Source: an uncultured Clostridia bacterium (GTDB lineage Bacteria; Bacillota; Clostridia; Christensenellales; UBA1242). Taken from it: a DNA stretch of 64,000 nt. The translations under genes were made by a program, and so were the position numbers. The DNA is taken from positions 248,001 through 312,000 of the forward strand of contig CAKVHV010000002.1 of the NCBI GenBank assembly GCA_934754475.1. The letters are read 5' to 3'. Below the pieces are notes generated by a model. That model saw only the letters and a list, made by a program, of their open reading frames with translations. It ran no database searches and was not told the origin of the DNA. Shown piece by piece: positions 53,361 to 62,681 of the stretch. How positions within the stretch are numbered: position 1 is the stretch's first letter; each line of letters starts with the position of its first letter.

Positions 53361-53394
53361 AAAAAGTAATTGAATTAATTTCAATTACTTTTTA
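53361..53394. terminator. Bidirectional terminator
   Basis: AAAAAGTAATTGAA and TTCAATTACTTTTT, a 14-bp perfect stem between convergent genes. Confidence 0.85.
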
Positions 53395-53400
53395 TTACAC

Positions 53401-54003
53401 TTATTTTTCAAAGTCGTTATTACTTGGGTCTCCAGTCAATTCTTCAATTCTTCCACAGACATCTCTATATTTTGATTCAAGTTTTTTCCATTTGTTTTCT
53501 GCTTTTGTCAACTCTCCTAGAGATTTTTCGATGTCGGATGAAATTTTGTCTTTTTCAGCATATAATTTTGCTATTTCACGTTCTGTCAATTTTTGAGAAT
53601 AACTCTCGCCTTCTTGATGCTTAGTATTAAATCTTTGCCATTTAGAACTCAAGTTAACTACGCTATCCGACTTATTTTTTCTGACCATTTCGTCAATCAA
53701 AACTGCTTGGGCGCTTGTCAAAAGTTTGAAGTTGTAACTATCAAACATAACACAAGCATCACTCAAAACTTTTTTCTCACCATTTTTCTTAAGACTCAAA
53801 TAAATTGAAGTCTCAATGTCGTTTTGCATATTCGAGTTAATAGTATCAATGTCTTCTTCGCTTAAATATTCGTTAGCGCCAACCACTCTAGGCTCAGCCA
53901 AATGACTCGCTCTAACCGGAGTTAGTACCGCATTTCCACTCCAAGTATATCCAGCACTACTCAAAAAAGAATTTAAATTTTCCACATTAAATAATTGTTC
54001 CAT
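53401..54003 (-). CDS. Hypothetical coiled-coil protein
   Basis: 200 residues. The N-terminal part is mixed; from residue 130 on it is a coiled coil (EREIAKLYAEKDKISSDIEK and LTKAENKWKKLESKY). No signal peptide or domain is recognised. Monocistronic. Confidence 0.6.
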   Translation of the reverse strand: MEQLFNVENLNSFLSSAGYTWSGNAVLTPVRASHLAEPRVVGANEYLSEEDIDTINSNMQNDIETSIYLSLKKNGEKKVLSDACVMFDSYNFKLLTSAQAVLIDEMVRKNKSDSVVNLSSKWQRFNTKHQEGESYSQKLTEREIAKLYAEKDKISSDIEKSLGELTKAENKWKKLESKYRDVCGRIEELTGDPSNNDFEK

Positions 54004-54072
54004 AACTTTCTCCCCATAATTTGATTATACTATATTTTAGCACAAACCAAGTATTTTGTCAATAGAGATATT

Positions 54073-54987
54073 TTAGGACAAAAAGCCTTGAATAATAAGG
54101 TCTTCCGCTTCCTTTTCAGTAAGCCCCAAAGTCATAAGTTTAATAATTTGGTCGCCCGCAATTTTGCCAATTGCCGCTTCATGCACAAGTGTTGCATCTA
54201 CACATTCAGCCACAATTTCGGGAGTAGATATAATCCTAGATTTATCAAGCAAAATTCCGTCACACTCAACATGTCCAAAACACTCATTTAGCCCCACAAG
54301 TTTGCTCTTAAATTCCTGGAAACTTTCATCTCTTGTTACACTTCTTGAAATAACTTCACACGAACTATTTTTGCCTTCAAGTTTGACATCAAAATTTGTC
54401 TTGGCAGATTGTTTTTCGTTTGTCAAGATTTTTTCCTTGATTACAAGTTTGGCATTATCTTTCAAAACCCCCTTTGTAGTTCTAATAGAACTTGAAACAC
54501 CGCCAAGTTGAGTAGTTTCCATGAGCATATATGAATTTTCATCCATAAAAACTTCGGTTACTGGATTGAGAATTTTGTCGCCCTTTTGACCAACACCTAA
54601 ATGTTTTTCGACATATCTAACTTTGGAATTTTTGGAAAGATGAAATGTATGTATCCCGTTATGTTCGCTAGTCTTTGTGTCTGGATTGTGTATTCCACAA
54701 CCAGCAACAATCAACACATCCGAATTTTCACCCACATAAAAATCGTTATAAACCAAATCTTTGATTCCACTCTCAGTAATTATAACTGGAATATGCACCG
54801 ACTCATTAACTGTATTTGGCTTAATTATTATGTCTATTCCACTTTTATCTTTCTTTGGAACAATTTCAATATTTGAAGAACTATGCCTATCTACCGGCTT
54901 TCCGTTTTCTCTTAAGTTGTATGCTCCGCTTGGGATTTGATGCAAGTCAGCAACAGCCAAAAGCAAATCTTTTTCTATCTTATTCAT
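54073..54987 (-). CDS. SufB/SufD-like Fe-S scaffold protein
   Basis: 304 residues. The C-terminal half is a SufB/D beta-helix: VYNDFYVGENSDVLIVAGCG, RTTKGVLKDNAKLVIKEKI and ISTPEIVAECVDATLVHEAAIG. It lacks the longer N-terminal region of SufB. With only a SufC partner it resembles the two-component SUF-like minimal systems (SmsCB). ATG at 54987 is chosen (GGGGATG upstream). It overlaps sufC by 8 bp. Confidence 0.85.
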   Translation of the reverse strand: MNKIEKDLLLAVADLHQIPSGAYNLRENGKPVDRHSSSNIEIVPKKDKSGIDIIIKPNTVNESVHIPVIITESGIKDLVYNDFYVGENSDVLIVAGCGIHNPDTKTSEHNGIHTFHLSKNSKVRYVEKHLGVGQKGDKILNPVTEVFMDENSYMLMETTQLGGVSSSIRTTKGVLKDNAKLVIKEKILTNEKQSAKTNFDVKLEGKNSSCEVISRSVTRDESFQEFKSKLVGLNECFGHVECDGILLDKSRIISTPEIVAECVDATLVHEAAIGKIAGDQIIKLMTLGLTEKEAEDLIIQGFLS

Positions 54988-55708
54988 AATCATCCCCCTG
55001 CAATCTACTACAAACTTTGCTTGACTTGATGCTTGGCATAATTTCATCCCTTTTGCCCATCATAGTTATTTTTGAACTATCCATAACAATAATTCTGTCT
55101 GCAATCCCCAATATTTTTTCTTGATGCGAAATAATTATGTTTGTACAATTATTTTTTGCTTTGTTTTCGTTAAAAGCCGAAATTAAGCCATCAAAACTCC
55201 ACAAATCTATTCCCGCTTCAGGCTCGTCAAACATATTAAGTCTAGCACCCCTTGCAAGAGTTGTTGCAATCTCTATTCTTTTGAGTTCCCCGCCAGATAG
55301 ACTATCGTCTAGCGGTCTATCTATATAGTTTCTCGCACACAATCCGACACGACTTAGATAGTTGCAAACTTCCATAAGTTTTGTATTTGTTTTTTGAGCA
55401 GTTATCAACAAGTCCTTGACTTTGAGACCCTTGAATCTAACTGGTGTTTGAAACGAATAAGCAATCCCAAGCTTAGCCCTATCCGTTATTGTCATTTCAG
55501 TTATATTCACGCCATCAAAATAAATTTTGCCAGATGTAACCGGAATAATTCCCATAATGATTTTCATAAGAGTGCTTTTGCCACTGCCATTATGACCGGT
55601 TATAACTATTGTTTCGTTATCTCCTATTTCAAGATTTATATTTTTGAGTATGTATTTTTGTTTTCCGTCTTCTTCGACAGCATAACAAACATTGTCTAAT
55701 TTTAACAT
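54980..55708 (-). CDS. sufC: SufC-like ABC ATPase for Fe-S cluster assembly
   Basis: 242 residues, SufC size. Walker A TGHNGSGKST, signature SLSGGELKR, Walker B ARLNMFDEPEAGID. It energises the SufB/D-like scaffold encoded downstream. ATG at 55708 is chosen (GGGAGT upstream). No sufS, sufU or sufD is present next to it; cysteine desulfurase may come from elsewhere in the genome. Confidence 0.88.
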   Translation of the reverse strand: MLKLDNVCYAVEEDGKQKYILKNINLEIGDNETIVITGHNGSGKSTLMKIIMGIIPVTSGKIYFDGVNITEMTITDRAKLGIAYSFQTPVRFKGLKVKDLLITAQKTNTKLMEVCNYLSRVGLCARNYIDRPLDDSLSGGELKRIEIATTLARGARLNMFDEPEAGIDLWSFDGLISAFNENKAKNNCTNIIISHQEKILGIADRIIVMDSSKITMMGKRDEIMPSIKSSKVCSRLQGDDYE

Positions 55709-55852
55709 TTTTACTCCCAACTTAACTATTTTTACAAATAAATTATACATTATTTTGTGTCAAATTACTAGCAAATTTACAAAAAGATAATTTGAAAAAT
55801 ATTAAACTTGTGCTAAAATACTAATAAATTAATGTATTTCAAGGATAATTTT

Positions 55853-56701
55853 ATGAAACTTACTTGCAAAACACACGAAAAACTCATTAAGTTTTTGATA
55901 CACAATGTTCAAGGACTAAGTTTTGGCTCTGCACAAAAGTGCATGCGAAATGGCGATGTCAAGGTTAATGGCAAACGCACAAAACAAAATATTGACGTGT
56001 ATCCGTCCGACGAAATAGATGTTTTTGTCAAAAATACATCAATGCCGAGTGTTCAAATTATCTATGAAGACGAAAATATATTAATTGTTAACAAACCTTG
56101 CGGGATTGAATGTGCAACAAGAGACAAAAGTTCAAGCAATACTTATTCGCTTGAAGAAATATTTGCAAGCAAAAATGCCACTATCGTTCATAGATTAGAT
56201 AGACTAACCGAAGGACTAATAATTCTTTCAAAAAATTTAGACACGACCAAATTACTCGAAAGAGCCTTGGAAAATAGAGAAATACACAAAACTTATATGG
56301 CTTTGGTCGAAGGAACTTTTGAAAATGTTGGCACTAAGACTGCATATCTAAAAAAGGATGCTCTCAAATCCAAAGTAGAAATCTCCGCCACCCCATGTGA
56401 CGAATTTAAGGAAATTATAACCGAATTTAAAGTTGTAAATACTTATCCTAAATACACTTTGCTTGAAATCAAACTCCACACTGGAAGAACTCACCAAATT
56501 AGAGCGCATTTAAGCTATCTCAAATCTCCAATAGTTAACGATTCAAAGTATGGAAAGAAATCTCCAGAACTCAAATATCCCGGTTACTTTTTAACATCGG
56601 CAAAATTAGATTTTGATATAACGGGAAGTCTTAGTTATCTAAATAACTTACATTTTGAAATTGAGCCTACTTGGGAAAAACTAATTGAAAATAAGGATTA
56701 A
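55853..56701 (+). CDS. RluA-family pseudouridine synthase
   Basis: 282 residues. An N-terminal S4 domain (SFGSAQKCMRNGDVKVNGKR) is followed by the RluA catalytic domain: LIVNKPCGIEC, VHRLDRLTEGL with the catalytic Asp, and GRTHQIRAHLSYLKSPIVND. It isomerises uridine in rRNA or tRNA; the specific target is not readable. ATG at 55853 is chosen (CAAGGAT upstream). Confidence 0.9.
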   Translation: MKLTCKTHEKLIKFLIHNVQGLSFGSAQKCMRNGDVKVNGKRTKQNIDVYPSDEIDVFVKNTSMPSVQIIYEDENILIVNKPCGIECATRDKSSSNTYSLEEIFASKNATIVHRLDRLTEGLIILSKNLDTTKLLERALENREIHKTYMALVEGTFENVGTKTAYLKKDALKSKVEISATPCDEFKEIITEFKVVNTYPKYTLLEIKLHTGRTHQIRAHLSYLKSPIVNDSKYGKKSPELKYPGYFLTSAKLDFDITGSLSYLNNLHFEIEPTWEKLIENKD

Positions 56702-56705
56702 AATT

Positions 56706-57746
56706 ATGCAAAAAATTAAAGATAAAAAACGATTTTTTCTAAACATAATTACAGTTATTATAATGCTAGGACTACTTGTTTGCTTTATACTTCTTGGCGA
56801 AGATATTGGCGAAGACAATTCAAACAATAGAATCTTCCAAATCGACACAATAATGTACGACTTTGTACTAGACATTAGGTGTACCCCACTAACCATTCTT
56901 TTTAAGATAATTACAAATTTATGCAATCCTTTCATTATGGGAATAATCGCATTATTTTTGTTGTTTACCCGAAAAATCAACAAGCAATATATATTTGCAA
57001 TGTTTTTAAACATGGGTTTGACAGCACTACTTAATCTATCGCTAAAATATATTATTAGACGAGATAGACCCGACATAACCCAAAGGCTAGTCTACGAGCC
57101 TGGTTATAGTTTCCCAAGTGGCCATGCAATGTTTGCTATCGCATTTTATGGATTCTTTATTTACTTACTTCTCAAATCAACCGACACAAAAAGGTCAACA
57201 AAAATTCTATCTACCATAACTATTGCATTTTTTATGGGACTAATATGCTTTAGCAGAGTTTATTTGGGTGTACACTATCTATCCGATGTTGTCGGCGGAA
57301 TATGTGTGACAATTGTTTATATGATAGTATTTACAAACATTTTGGACCGTAATTCGTTCCTATATAGCGAACCCGCCACCGAGTACAAAAAGCATAGTTT
57401 CTTTGGCGGATTTAAATATGCCTTCAGGGGAATTGTCGAGAGTATCCAAGACGAAAACAACCTACTTGTTCAGTTTTCAGCCGGCATGTTAGTTGTAACA
57501 TTTGCTGTATTCTTAAGATGTACATTTGCCGAATGGGCAATACTAGTCATAACATGCTTTTTGGTCGTTTGTCTGGAAATGGTCAACACATCAATTGAAA
57601 ATTTATGCGACAAAATAACTCTTGAAAAAGACGACAAAATCCGAAAGGTCAAAGATATTGCCGCAGGCGCTGTCCTTATGATGTCAATATGCTCTGTAAT
57701 AGTCGCTGGGGTTATATTTATCCCGAAAATCCCTATTCTATTTTAA
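56706..57746 (+). CDS. PAP2 phosphatase fused to DgkA-type kinase
   Basis: 346 residues. N-terminal PAP2 domain with KYIIRRDRP, SFPSGHAMFAIAF and SRVYLGVHYLSDV (the three phosphatase motifs). The C-terminal 110 residues are a DgkA-like lipid kinase: GFKYAFRGIVESIQDENNL, CLEMVNTSIENLCDKIT and VKDIAAGAVL. Both act on prenyl or diacylglycerol lipids at the membrane, so this may be an undecaprenol/undecaprenyl-phosphate cycle enzyme. ATG at 56706 is chosen (AAGGATT upstream); a gap of 4 bp from the pseudouridine synthase gene implies an operon. Confidence 0.88.
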   Translation: MQKIKDKKRFFLNIITVIIMLGLLVCFILLGEDIGEDNSNNRIFQIDTIMYDFVLDIRCTPLTILFKIITNLCNPFIMGIIALFLLFTRKINKQYIFAMFLNMGLTALLNLSLKYIIRRDRPDITQRLVYEPGYSFPSGHAMFAIAFYGFFIYLLLKSTDTKRSTKILSTITIAFFMGLICFSRVYLGVHYLSDVVGGICVTIVYMIVFTNILDRNSFLYSEPATEYKKHSFFGGFKYAFRGIVESIQDENNLLVQFSAGMLVVTFAVFLRCTFAEWAILVITCFLVVCLEMVNTSIENLCDKITLEKDDKIRKVKDIAAGAVLMMSICSVIVAGVIFIPKIPILF

Positions 57747-57828
57747 ACAAAAAATGAAGTGAATTTGAAGTTTCCCATTCTTGCACCGCAAAATTAGGTT
57801 TGCTTCAATTTTCACTTCATTTTTTGTT
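57746..57828. terminator. Long inverted-repeat bidirectional terminator
   Basis: 18-bp perfect arms (57746-57763 and 57811-57828, AACAAAAAATGAAGTGAA and complement), an inner TTGAAG/CTTCAA pair, and a 30-nt loop. It contains the last base of the fusion gene and overlaps the stop of the ABC permease gene. Confidence 0.8.
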
Positions 57829-58729
57829 ATCCCCTAGCCTTTTTTGAACGCAAGTACATAATTAGAACATAAACTCCAATTAGCACCGCAATTGAGCCTA
57901 TAAGCACTCCATACATAGCACCAGTTGAGACTTTGTTTCCAAAAAAGTATAAGTTACAATCAATACTATCTTTGATGCCTTCGATTACTTCGGCAGGAAA
58001 GCCTTGATTTGTCATTTCCCTATAAACACCACTTAGTGAGTGATTTCTAATAAGTGATGTTCCATAAGTTCCCGGCAAGAACATAAGCACTCTTTGAAGT
58101 CCAATTCCAAATTGAGATATTGGCATATAAGCACCACATATAAATCCATAACCCGCCGAAACGACAGTTCCGACCGCCGATGCTTGACCATTAGTGCTTA
58201 AAAATATATTAATAATCGAAGATAATGCAACACCAAACATTGTAAGAAGCACTACATCCAAAAGTATCAAAAGCACATCCACAAAACTCAAATACCAGCC
58301 AACAATAGCCAAGTATCCAAAGCAAGCAAGAGTTGCAACAAGACAGATAATTAGAGTTGTTAGAAGCGAGCCTACATAATAAGACAAAGCGAGTTTATAT
58401 TTCTTAACTGGAGTTACATAAAAATCCTTTTTAGCACCATTTATTTTGTCTTGAACCATAAGTAGATTTGAACAGAATGCAACCGTTACACAAACAACTG
58501 CAAGTAGTGATGAAAATAATTGAGCGCCAACCGTTCCATTAATTAAACTCTCCGGAACAGTCATTCCTTCTGGCAAACTTCCAGCAAAACTATCTTTGTA
58601 GATTTTTGCAAGGAATGTCGCATACAAAACAAGCAAAATTATTGGAGTAATAAGCGATGTAAAGAACATTCCTTTGTCTTTGAAAAATACTTTTATATTA
58701 CGTTTGGTCAAAATATTAAATGTATTCAT
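57827..58729 (-). CDS. ABC-2 type transporter permease
   Basis: 300 residues. Six membrane segments, among them GMFFTSLITPIILLVLYATF at the N-terminus and MYGVLIGSIAVLIGVYVLIM near the C-terminus, with an ABC-2 type extracellular loop in between. It partners the ATPase encoded directly upstream (4-bp overlap), forming an exporter of unknown substrate, possibly a drug or lipid. Confidence 0.88.
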   Translation of the reverse strand: MNTFNILTKRNIKVFFKDKGMFFTSLITPIILLVLYATFLAKIYKDSFAGSLPEGMTVPESLINGTVGAQLFSSLLAVVCVTVAFCSNLLMVQDKINGAKKDFYVTPVKKYKLALSYYVGSLLTTLIICLVATLACFGYLAIVGWYLSFVDVLLILLDVVLLTMFGVALSSIINIFLSTNGQASAVGTVVSAGYGFICGAYMPISQFGIGLQRVLMFLPGTYGTSLIRNHSLSGVYREMTNQGFPAEVIEGIKDSIDCNLYFFGNKVSTGAMYGVLIGSIAVLIGVYVLIMYLRSKKARG

Positions 58730-59637
58730 AGAGTTTCTCCTTCAAGTTTTTTGCCTGTTACACTCAAGAAAACATCATCCATCTTTCCCTTAGTGATTTC
58801 AAAATCGTCAAAAATATCTGGATGTGAAATTATTAAATCTTTTGCCTGGGATGTATTATCAACAGATATTCTAATTGCATCCGGCAAAACTTCGTAATCA
58901 AGTTTCAATTTTTTAATCTTCTTTTCATCCCCATGATACACTGTTATAAAATCTTTTGTATATTTGTTCTTAAGTTCAAGCGGTGTGCCTTCTGCCGAAA
59001 TCTTTCCACTATCAAGTATAACTACGTAGTCCGCATCGGTGGTTTCTTCCATATAATGAGTGGTCAAAAAGACAGTCATTTTTTCTTTTTTACGCAAAGT
59101 TTCTATTACATTCCAAAGTGTCTTTCGAGTTTGTGGGTCAAGACCGGTTGTTGGCTCGTCAAGTATCAAAATTTTTGGACTATGAAGTAGCGCTCTAGCA
59201 ACATCAATTCTTCGTCTTTGTCCGCCAGATAATTTGTTAACTGTTTTGTTAAGCAAATTTTCAAATCCCAAAACCTTGGATAGATAATTTATTCTTTGCT
59301 TAGCGACTTCTCCATACATTCCATACAAAGATGCTCTTGAATAAAGATTATCCTTGACAGTGAGAACTCCGTCAAGCACTGAGTTTTGAAAAACTACACC
59401 GATTAGTGATGTAATTTTTTCCAAATCCTTGTCTAAATCATAGCCTGCAATTTTAACTTCGCCTTCGTCTTTTTTCAAAGTACCCGTCATAATCGAAATA
59501 GTTGTACTCTTGCCCGCTCCGTTTACACCAAGAAAGGCAAAAAATTCACCCTTGCCTACTTTGAAAGATAGATTATCTACCGCTTTTAGTTTGTCATAAG
59601 ACTTGCTTAAATTATTAATTTCAATAATATTTTCCAA
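58726..59637 (-). CDS. ABC transporter ATPase (DrrA/CcmA-like)
   Basis: 303 residues. Walker A FLGVNGAGKSTTIS, signature KLSGGQRRRID, Walker B ILILDEPTTGLDPQ, then a C-terminal domain typical of DrrA-type ATPases. Drives the ABC-2 permease encoded 4 bp into its 3' end. The upstream gene for a membrane-anchored protein is 12 bp away. Confidence 0.93.
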   Translation of the reverse strand: MENIIEINNLSKSYDKLKAVDNLSFKVGKGEFFAFLGVNGAGKSTTISIMTGTLKKDEGEVKIAGYDLDKDLEKITSLIGVVFQNSVLDGVLTVKDNLYSRASLYGMYGEVAKQRINYLSKVLGFENLLNKTVNKLSGGQRRRIDVARALLHSPKILILDEPTTGLDPQTRKTLWNVIETLRKKEKMTVFLTTHYMEETTDADYVVILDSGKISAEGTPLELKNKYTKDFITVYHGDEKKIKKLKLDYEVLPDAIRISVDNTSQAKDLIISHPDIFDDFEITKGKMDDVFLSVTGKKLEGETL

Positions 59638-59649
59638 TTTTGTATCCCT

Positions 59650-60510
59650 TTATTTTTGAACTGTGAAATATTCTATATCATCAATTATAACAAATCTATA
59701 ATCAGTCGCACCTAGTGGCTTAAGACTATATGCTAGACCTGCTTCATTTTCGTTTCCAATCAACACACCCAAGACCTTTTTGCCAATATTTTCATTAAAA
59801 GTCTCTTGTGAGCCAAATTTCAAGAATGTATCAAGTGTATGGAACAAATCTTGAGTCTTTGCATTATCCAAATTGTTGATTGTAAGACTAACATGAGTTA
59901 CAACATATTCAAATGGTGTTGTAGTTTTGGAAACATCCACCGTCGAAGAAATATACAAAGTATCTGGAACATATTTCTTGAATAAACTTAACGGAAAGCC
60001 CTTCATTTCGTCTTTGAAAGGTGTGATATTTATTTTAAATATAGTATTAAATCTTGCACCGCCATTTTGAACATTGTCAAACTTGACTTGTAATAATTTG
60101 ATTTCAATATCCTTGTCGTTAAAATTAATCTTGCCACCCAATTGGTTTTGCAAAATATTATCCGCCAAAGCCCCTACTTGAAGATAGTTAAGTTTAATTA
60201 TATCTTGCATTTCACCAGAAGACAAATTCAAATTAACTCTATAATTCTCTTCGTCATCGTCAACTGTTACAAGTCCCACAACTGACAAATCGGTTTGTTC
60301 TTTGACTCCCGACATATTTAACTTTGAAAAAGCATCCGGAGCAATTGTGTTTTCATCAACTTTTTCATTTAAAGTTTTGAGTTCGGATATTGTGCTAAAT
60401 AAATCTACTTTGTATTTAACTCTTACAAATACATATCCGCCAGCAACAATCAAAACTATTATCAGTAGTAGCGATATAATCGTCCAAATTAATTTTTTAA
60501 TTAATCTCAT
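59650..60510 (-). CDS. Membrane-anchored protein, unknown
   Basis: 286 residues from ATG at 60510 (GGGAG upstream). One N-terminal membrane helix (LIWTIISLLLIIVLIVAGGYVF); the rest is outside the membrane and beta-rich, with no named domain. It is the first gene of the exporter operon, so it may be an accessory or substrate-handling protein of that exporter. Confidence 0.75.
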   Translation of the reverse strand: MRLIKKLIWTIISLLLIIVLIVAGGYVFVRVKYKVDLFSTISELKTLNEKVDENTIAPDAFSKLNMSGVKEQTDLSVVGLVTVDDDEENYRVNLNLSSGEMQDIIKLNYLQVGALADNILQNQLGGKINFNDKDIEIKLLQVKFDNVQNGGARFNTIFKINITPFKDEMKGFPLSLFKKYVPDTLYISSTVDVSKTTTPFEYVVTHVSLTINNLDNAKTQDLFHTLDTFLKFGSQETFNENIGKKVLGVLIGNENEAGLAYSLKPLGATDYRFVIIDDIEYFTVQK

Positions 60511-60745
60511 ATTTTCTCCCATAAATTCAAATGATTAACAAATAGCATTCAAATTTTAATTTTTTATAAAGTAATTGTACTACAATTAATTAATATTTCA
60601 AAACATTCAAAATAATGTATTTAAATTTTTGCAAAATTTAGATGTAATCAAGATTACATGATACTATCTAATTTTTAACCATATTGACAAATTGACTTTT
60701 TTGATATAAAATATATAAAGTAAAAAGTATTGGGAAAAAAATTAT

Positions 60746-61948
60746 ATGGAAAGCAATGACGAATACTCACTAAATTCAATATCTGATATGCTAAAAGCAA
60801 TGTTAAAGAAAGACAAACTTGAAATTTCTTCCAAAGAAATTAGTCAGTTGCCTTCTGTTTCCGCTGATGAAATTATTGATATTTTGCTTGACGATAGACG
60901 AAAATCTTTTGACAAAGCATCACTTACTGAATTACTAGTTAGTTATATAGTTTCCGAACTAAAAAAAGATTATGATTTCAGAAGTTATTGTATGACTCCA
61001 AAAGTTATTTTTGAAAACAACACAAAACCTAATCATGCTGGAAGTTATGCTTCGGGCAATAACACAATTGTTGTTCCAAACAACTTTGCTGTATGGCCTG
61101 ACCACATTATTCATAATATCACAACCCTTGCTCACGAACTTAGACACTTTGCTCAACACAATGGAACAAAGGAAGGAAATGATTTTCCAGGTGCAATATC
61201 AACTAATCACAACAATTTGCAATTAGGTTTAATTCTTAACAAAGTAGGCGACATCAAAAACGTCAAAAACACTAGTTATTCCAACCATATTGATTACAAA
61301 AGTTATTTGGAATCACATAGTAGCGAATACAAAAGTTTCTTTTATCATGACAATCGCGATTACTTTTTGAACCCAGCCGAAATGGATGCTAGACAATTTT
61401 CAATAGAAATAGGACTTGATTTGATTGAACACATGAATAATAGACCAAATGCTAATCAAAACTTGATTGATATGTATTCTAGTCAAATGAATAGTCTTAT
61501 AAATAGCGAAGAAGAAGCATTATATTATACAGAAGCTTTGGATAACGAATATATTGATATATTCAAAAAACACGTAAGAGCCTTTAGAGAAAATATTTTC
61601 AAAGATGAGCCCAACTTTTTTGAAAACTTTGAGCAAAATCCAAGACATTATTTAATATATGTATTCCCAGCACTTTGCGAATCAATATGTGTAGATTATG
61701 ACGACAAAATCGCTCATCAGATAATCAAGTCAGCAATTAATGCTAAGAAAAACAATTATGATATAAATATGAAAAACGATATAACCGCAGTCGAGCATAT
61801 GATTATAGAAAGTGATATTGTTTTAAGCGAACAAGAGAAAAATGATTTAACATTATTCTTTGATGACCCCGAGTTGGTCTCAACTTTAGTAGGAGTTCAA
61901 GCGGAAATCAAACGACTAATAAAACAATCTCAAGAATACGAAAGATAA
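60746..61948 (+). CDS. Putative zinc metallopeptidase-like protein
   Basis: 400 residues. It contains HNITTLAHELRHFAQHNGT with an HExxH zinc motif (HELRH) near residue 130, and an acidic segment further on (NPAEMDARQFSIEIGL) that could supply the third ligand. No signal peptide. The rest is helical. It resembles the protein at 43824 only in having an HExxH motif. Peptidase activity is an inference. Confidence 0.7.
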   Translation: MESNDEYSLNSISDMLKAMLKKDKLEISSKEISQLPSVSADEIIDILLDDRRKSFDKASLTELLVSYIVSELKKDYDFRSYCMTPKVIFENNTKPNHAGSYASGNNTIVVPNNFAVWPDHIIHNITTLAHELRHFAQHNGTKEGNDFPGAISTNHNNLQLGLILNKVGDIKNVKNTSYSNHIDYKSYLESHSSEYKSFFYHDNRDYFLNPAEMDARQFSIEIGLDLIEHMNNRPNANQNLIDMYSSQMNSLINSEEEALYYTEALDNEYIDIFKKHVRAFRENIFKDEPNFFENFEQNPRHYLIYVFPALCESICVDYDDKIAHQIIKSAINAKKNNYDINMKNDITAVEHMIIESDIVLSEQEKNDLTLFFDDPELVSTLVGVQAEIKRLIKQSQEYER

Positions 61949-61991
61949 AAAAATAAGTGACTATGTAATTAACATAATCACTTATTTTTTT
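61946..61991. terminator. Bidirectional terminator
   Basis: AAAAAAATAAGTGA and TCACTTATTTTTTT stem with loop, between convergent genes. Confidence 0.85.
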
Positions 61992-62667
61992 ACAAACTCT
62001 CAAGTACTTTGTCTACAATATTTAGACACATTTTGGAAGCTTCACCCACTTGCTTCCAATACTCATCCGCACCACCAAAAAGTGTATCCGCAATCGCCTT
62101 AAAAAATATACAAGGAATCTTGTTTCTGTCACAAGTTATAATTATTCCAGCCGATTCCATTTCAACAATATCTGCGCCAAATTCATCATGCAATTTTTGT
62201 TTTGCTATCATATCGCATACAAATTTGTCGCCCGAAGCACAAGTAGTTAGTTTAAGATTTGGATTTACACTAAGTGCAATATCAATAAGCTTGGAATTGC
62301 ACTCAATATATTCGTTGTCATACTCCAAATATCTTCCAACTTTGACATTGTCGACTTTGGAAATATCAAAATCATAGTGAATTATCTTTTTAATTAAACA
62401 CACACTTTCATGGCTCAGTTCCTGGGTCAAAGCACCAACTATTCCAAAATTTACTATTACTTCGACATTATATTTTGTGATTAAATATTGAGTGCATGCA
62501 CTAGCATAAATTTCTCCTGCACCCGATTTGGAAATATAAATTTTGGCATTATCTTTTTCAACTAACCAAACATCATAGACATTGTCATCAAGTTTAGTTA
62601 TATCTTTGTATTTATCCAAAACAGCATTAATCTCAACAGCGACGATTAGTCCTATTATTTTCTTCAT
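61990..62667 (-). CDS. MTA/SAH nucleosidase-like phosphorylase
   Basis: 225 residues, MTAN size. MTAN fold signatures: GLIVAVEINAVLDKY at the start, NFGIVGAL, CASGDKFVCD and IVEMESAGI (the purine/ribose site). Hydrolyses 5'-methylthioadenosine and S-adenosylhomocysteine to adenine and a thiopentose. The usual RxxSD near the C-terminus is KAIADTLFGG here. It is the last gene of the trmN6-like-rsmI operon, 14 bp from rsmI. Confidence 0.85.
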   Translation of the reverse strand: MKKIIGLIVAVEINAVLDKYKDITKLDDNVYDVWLVEKDNAKIYISKSGAGEIYASACTQYLITKYNVEVIVNFGIVGALTQELSHESVCLIKKIIHYDFDISKVDNVKVGRYLEYDNEYIECNSKLIDIALSVNPNLKLTTCASGDKFVCDMIAKQKLHDEFGADIVEMESAGIIITCDRNKIPCIFFKAIADTLFGGADEYWKQVGEASKMCLNIVDKVLESL

Positions 62668-62681
62668 TCTTTATCTCAACT

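Noticed and set aside
54164..54511. 115-residue plus-strand ORF
   Set aside because: Antisense to the SufB/D-like gene, with no ribosome binding site.
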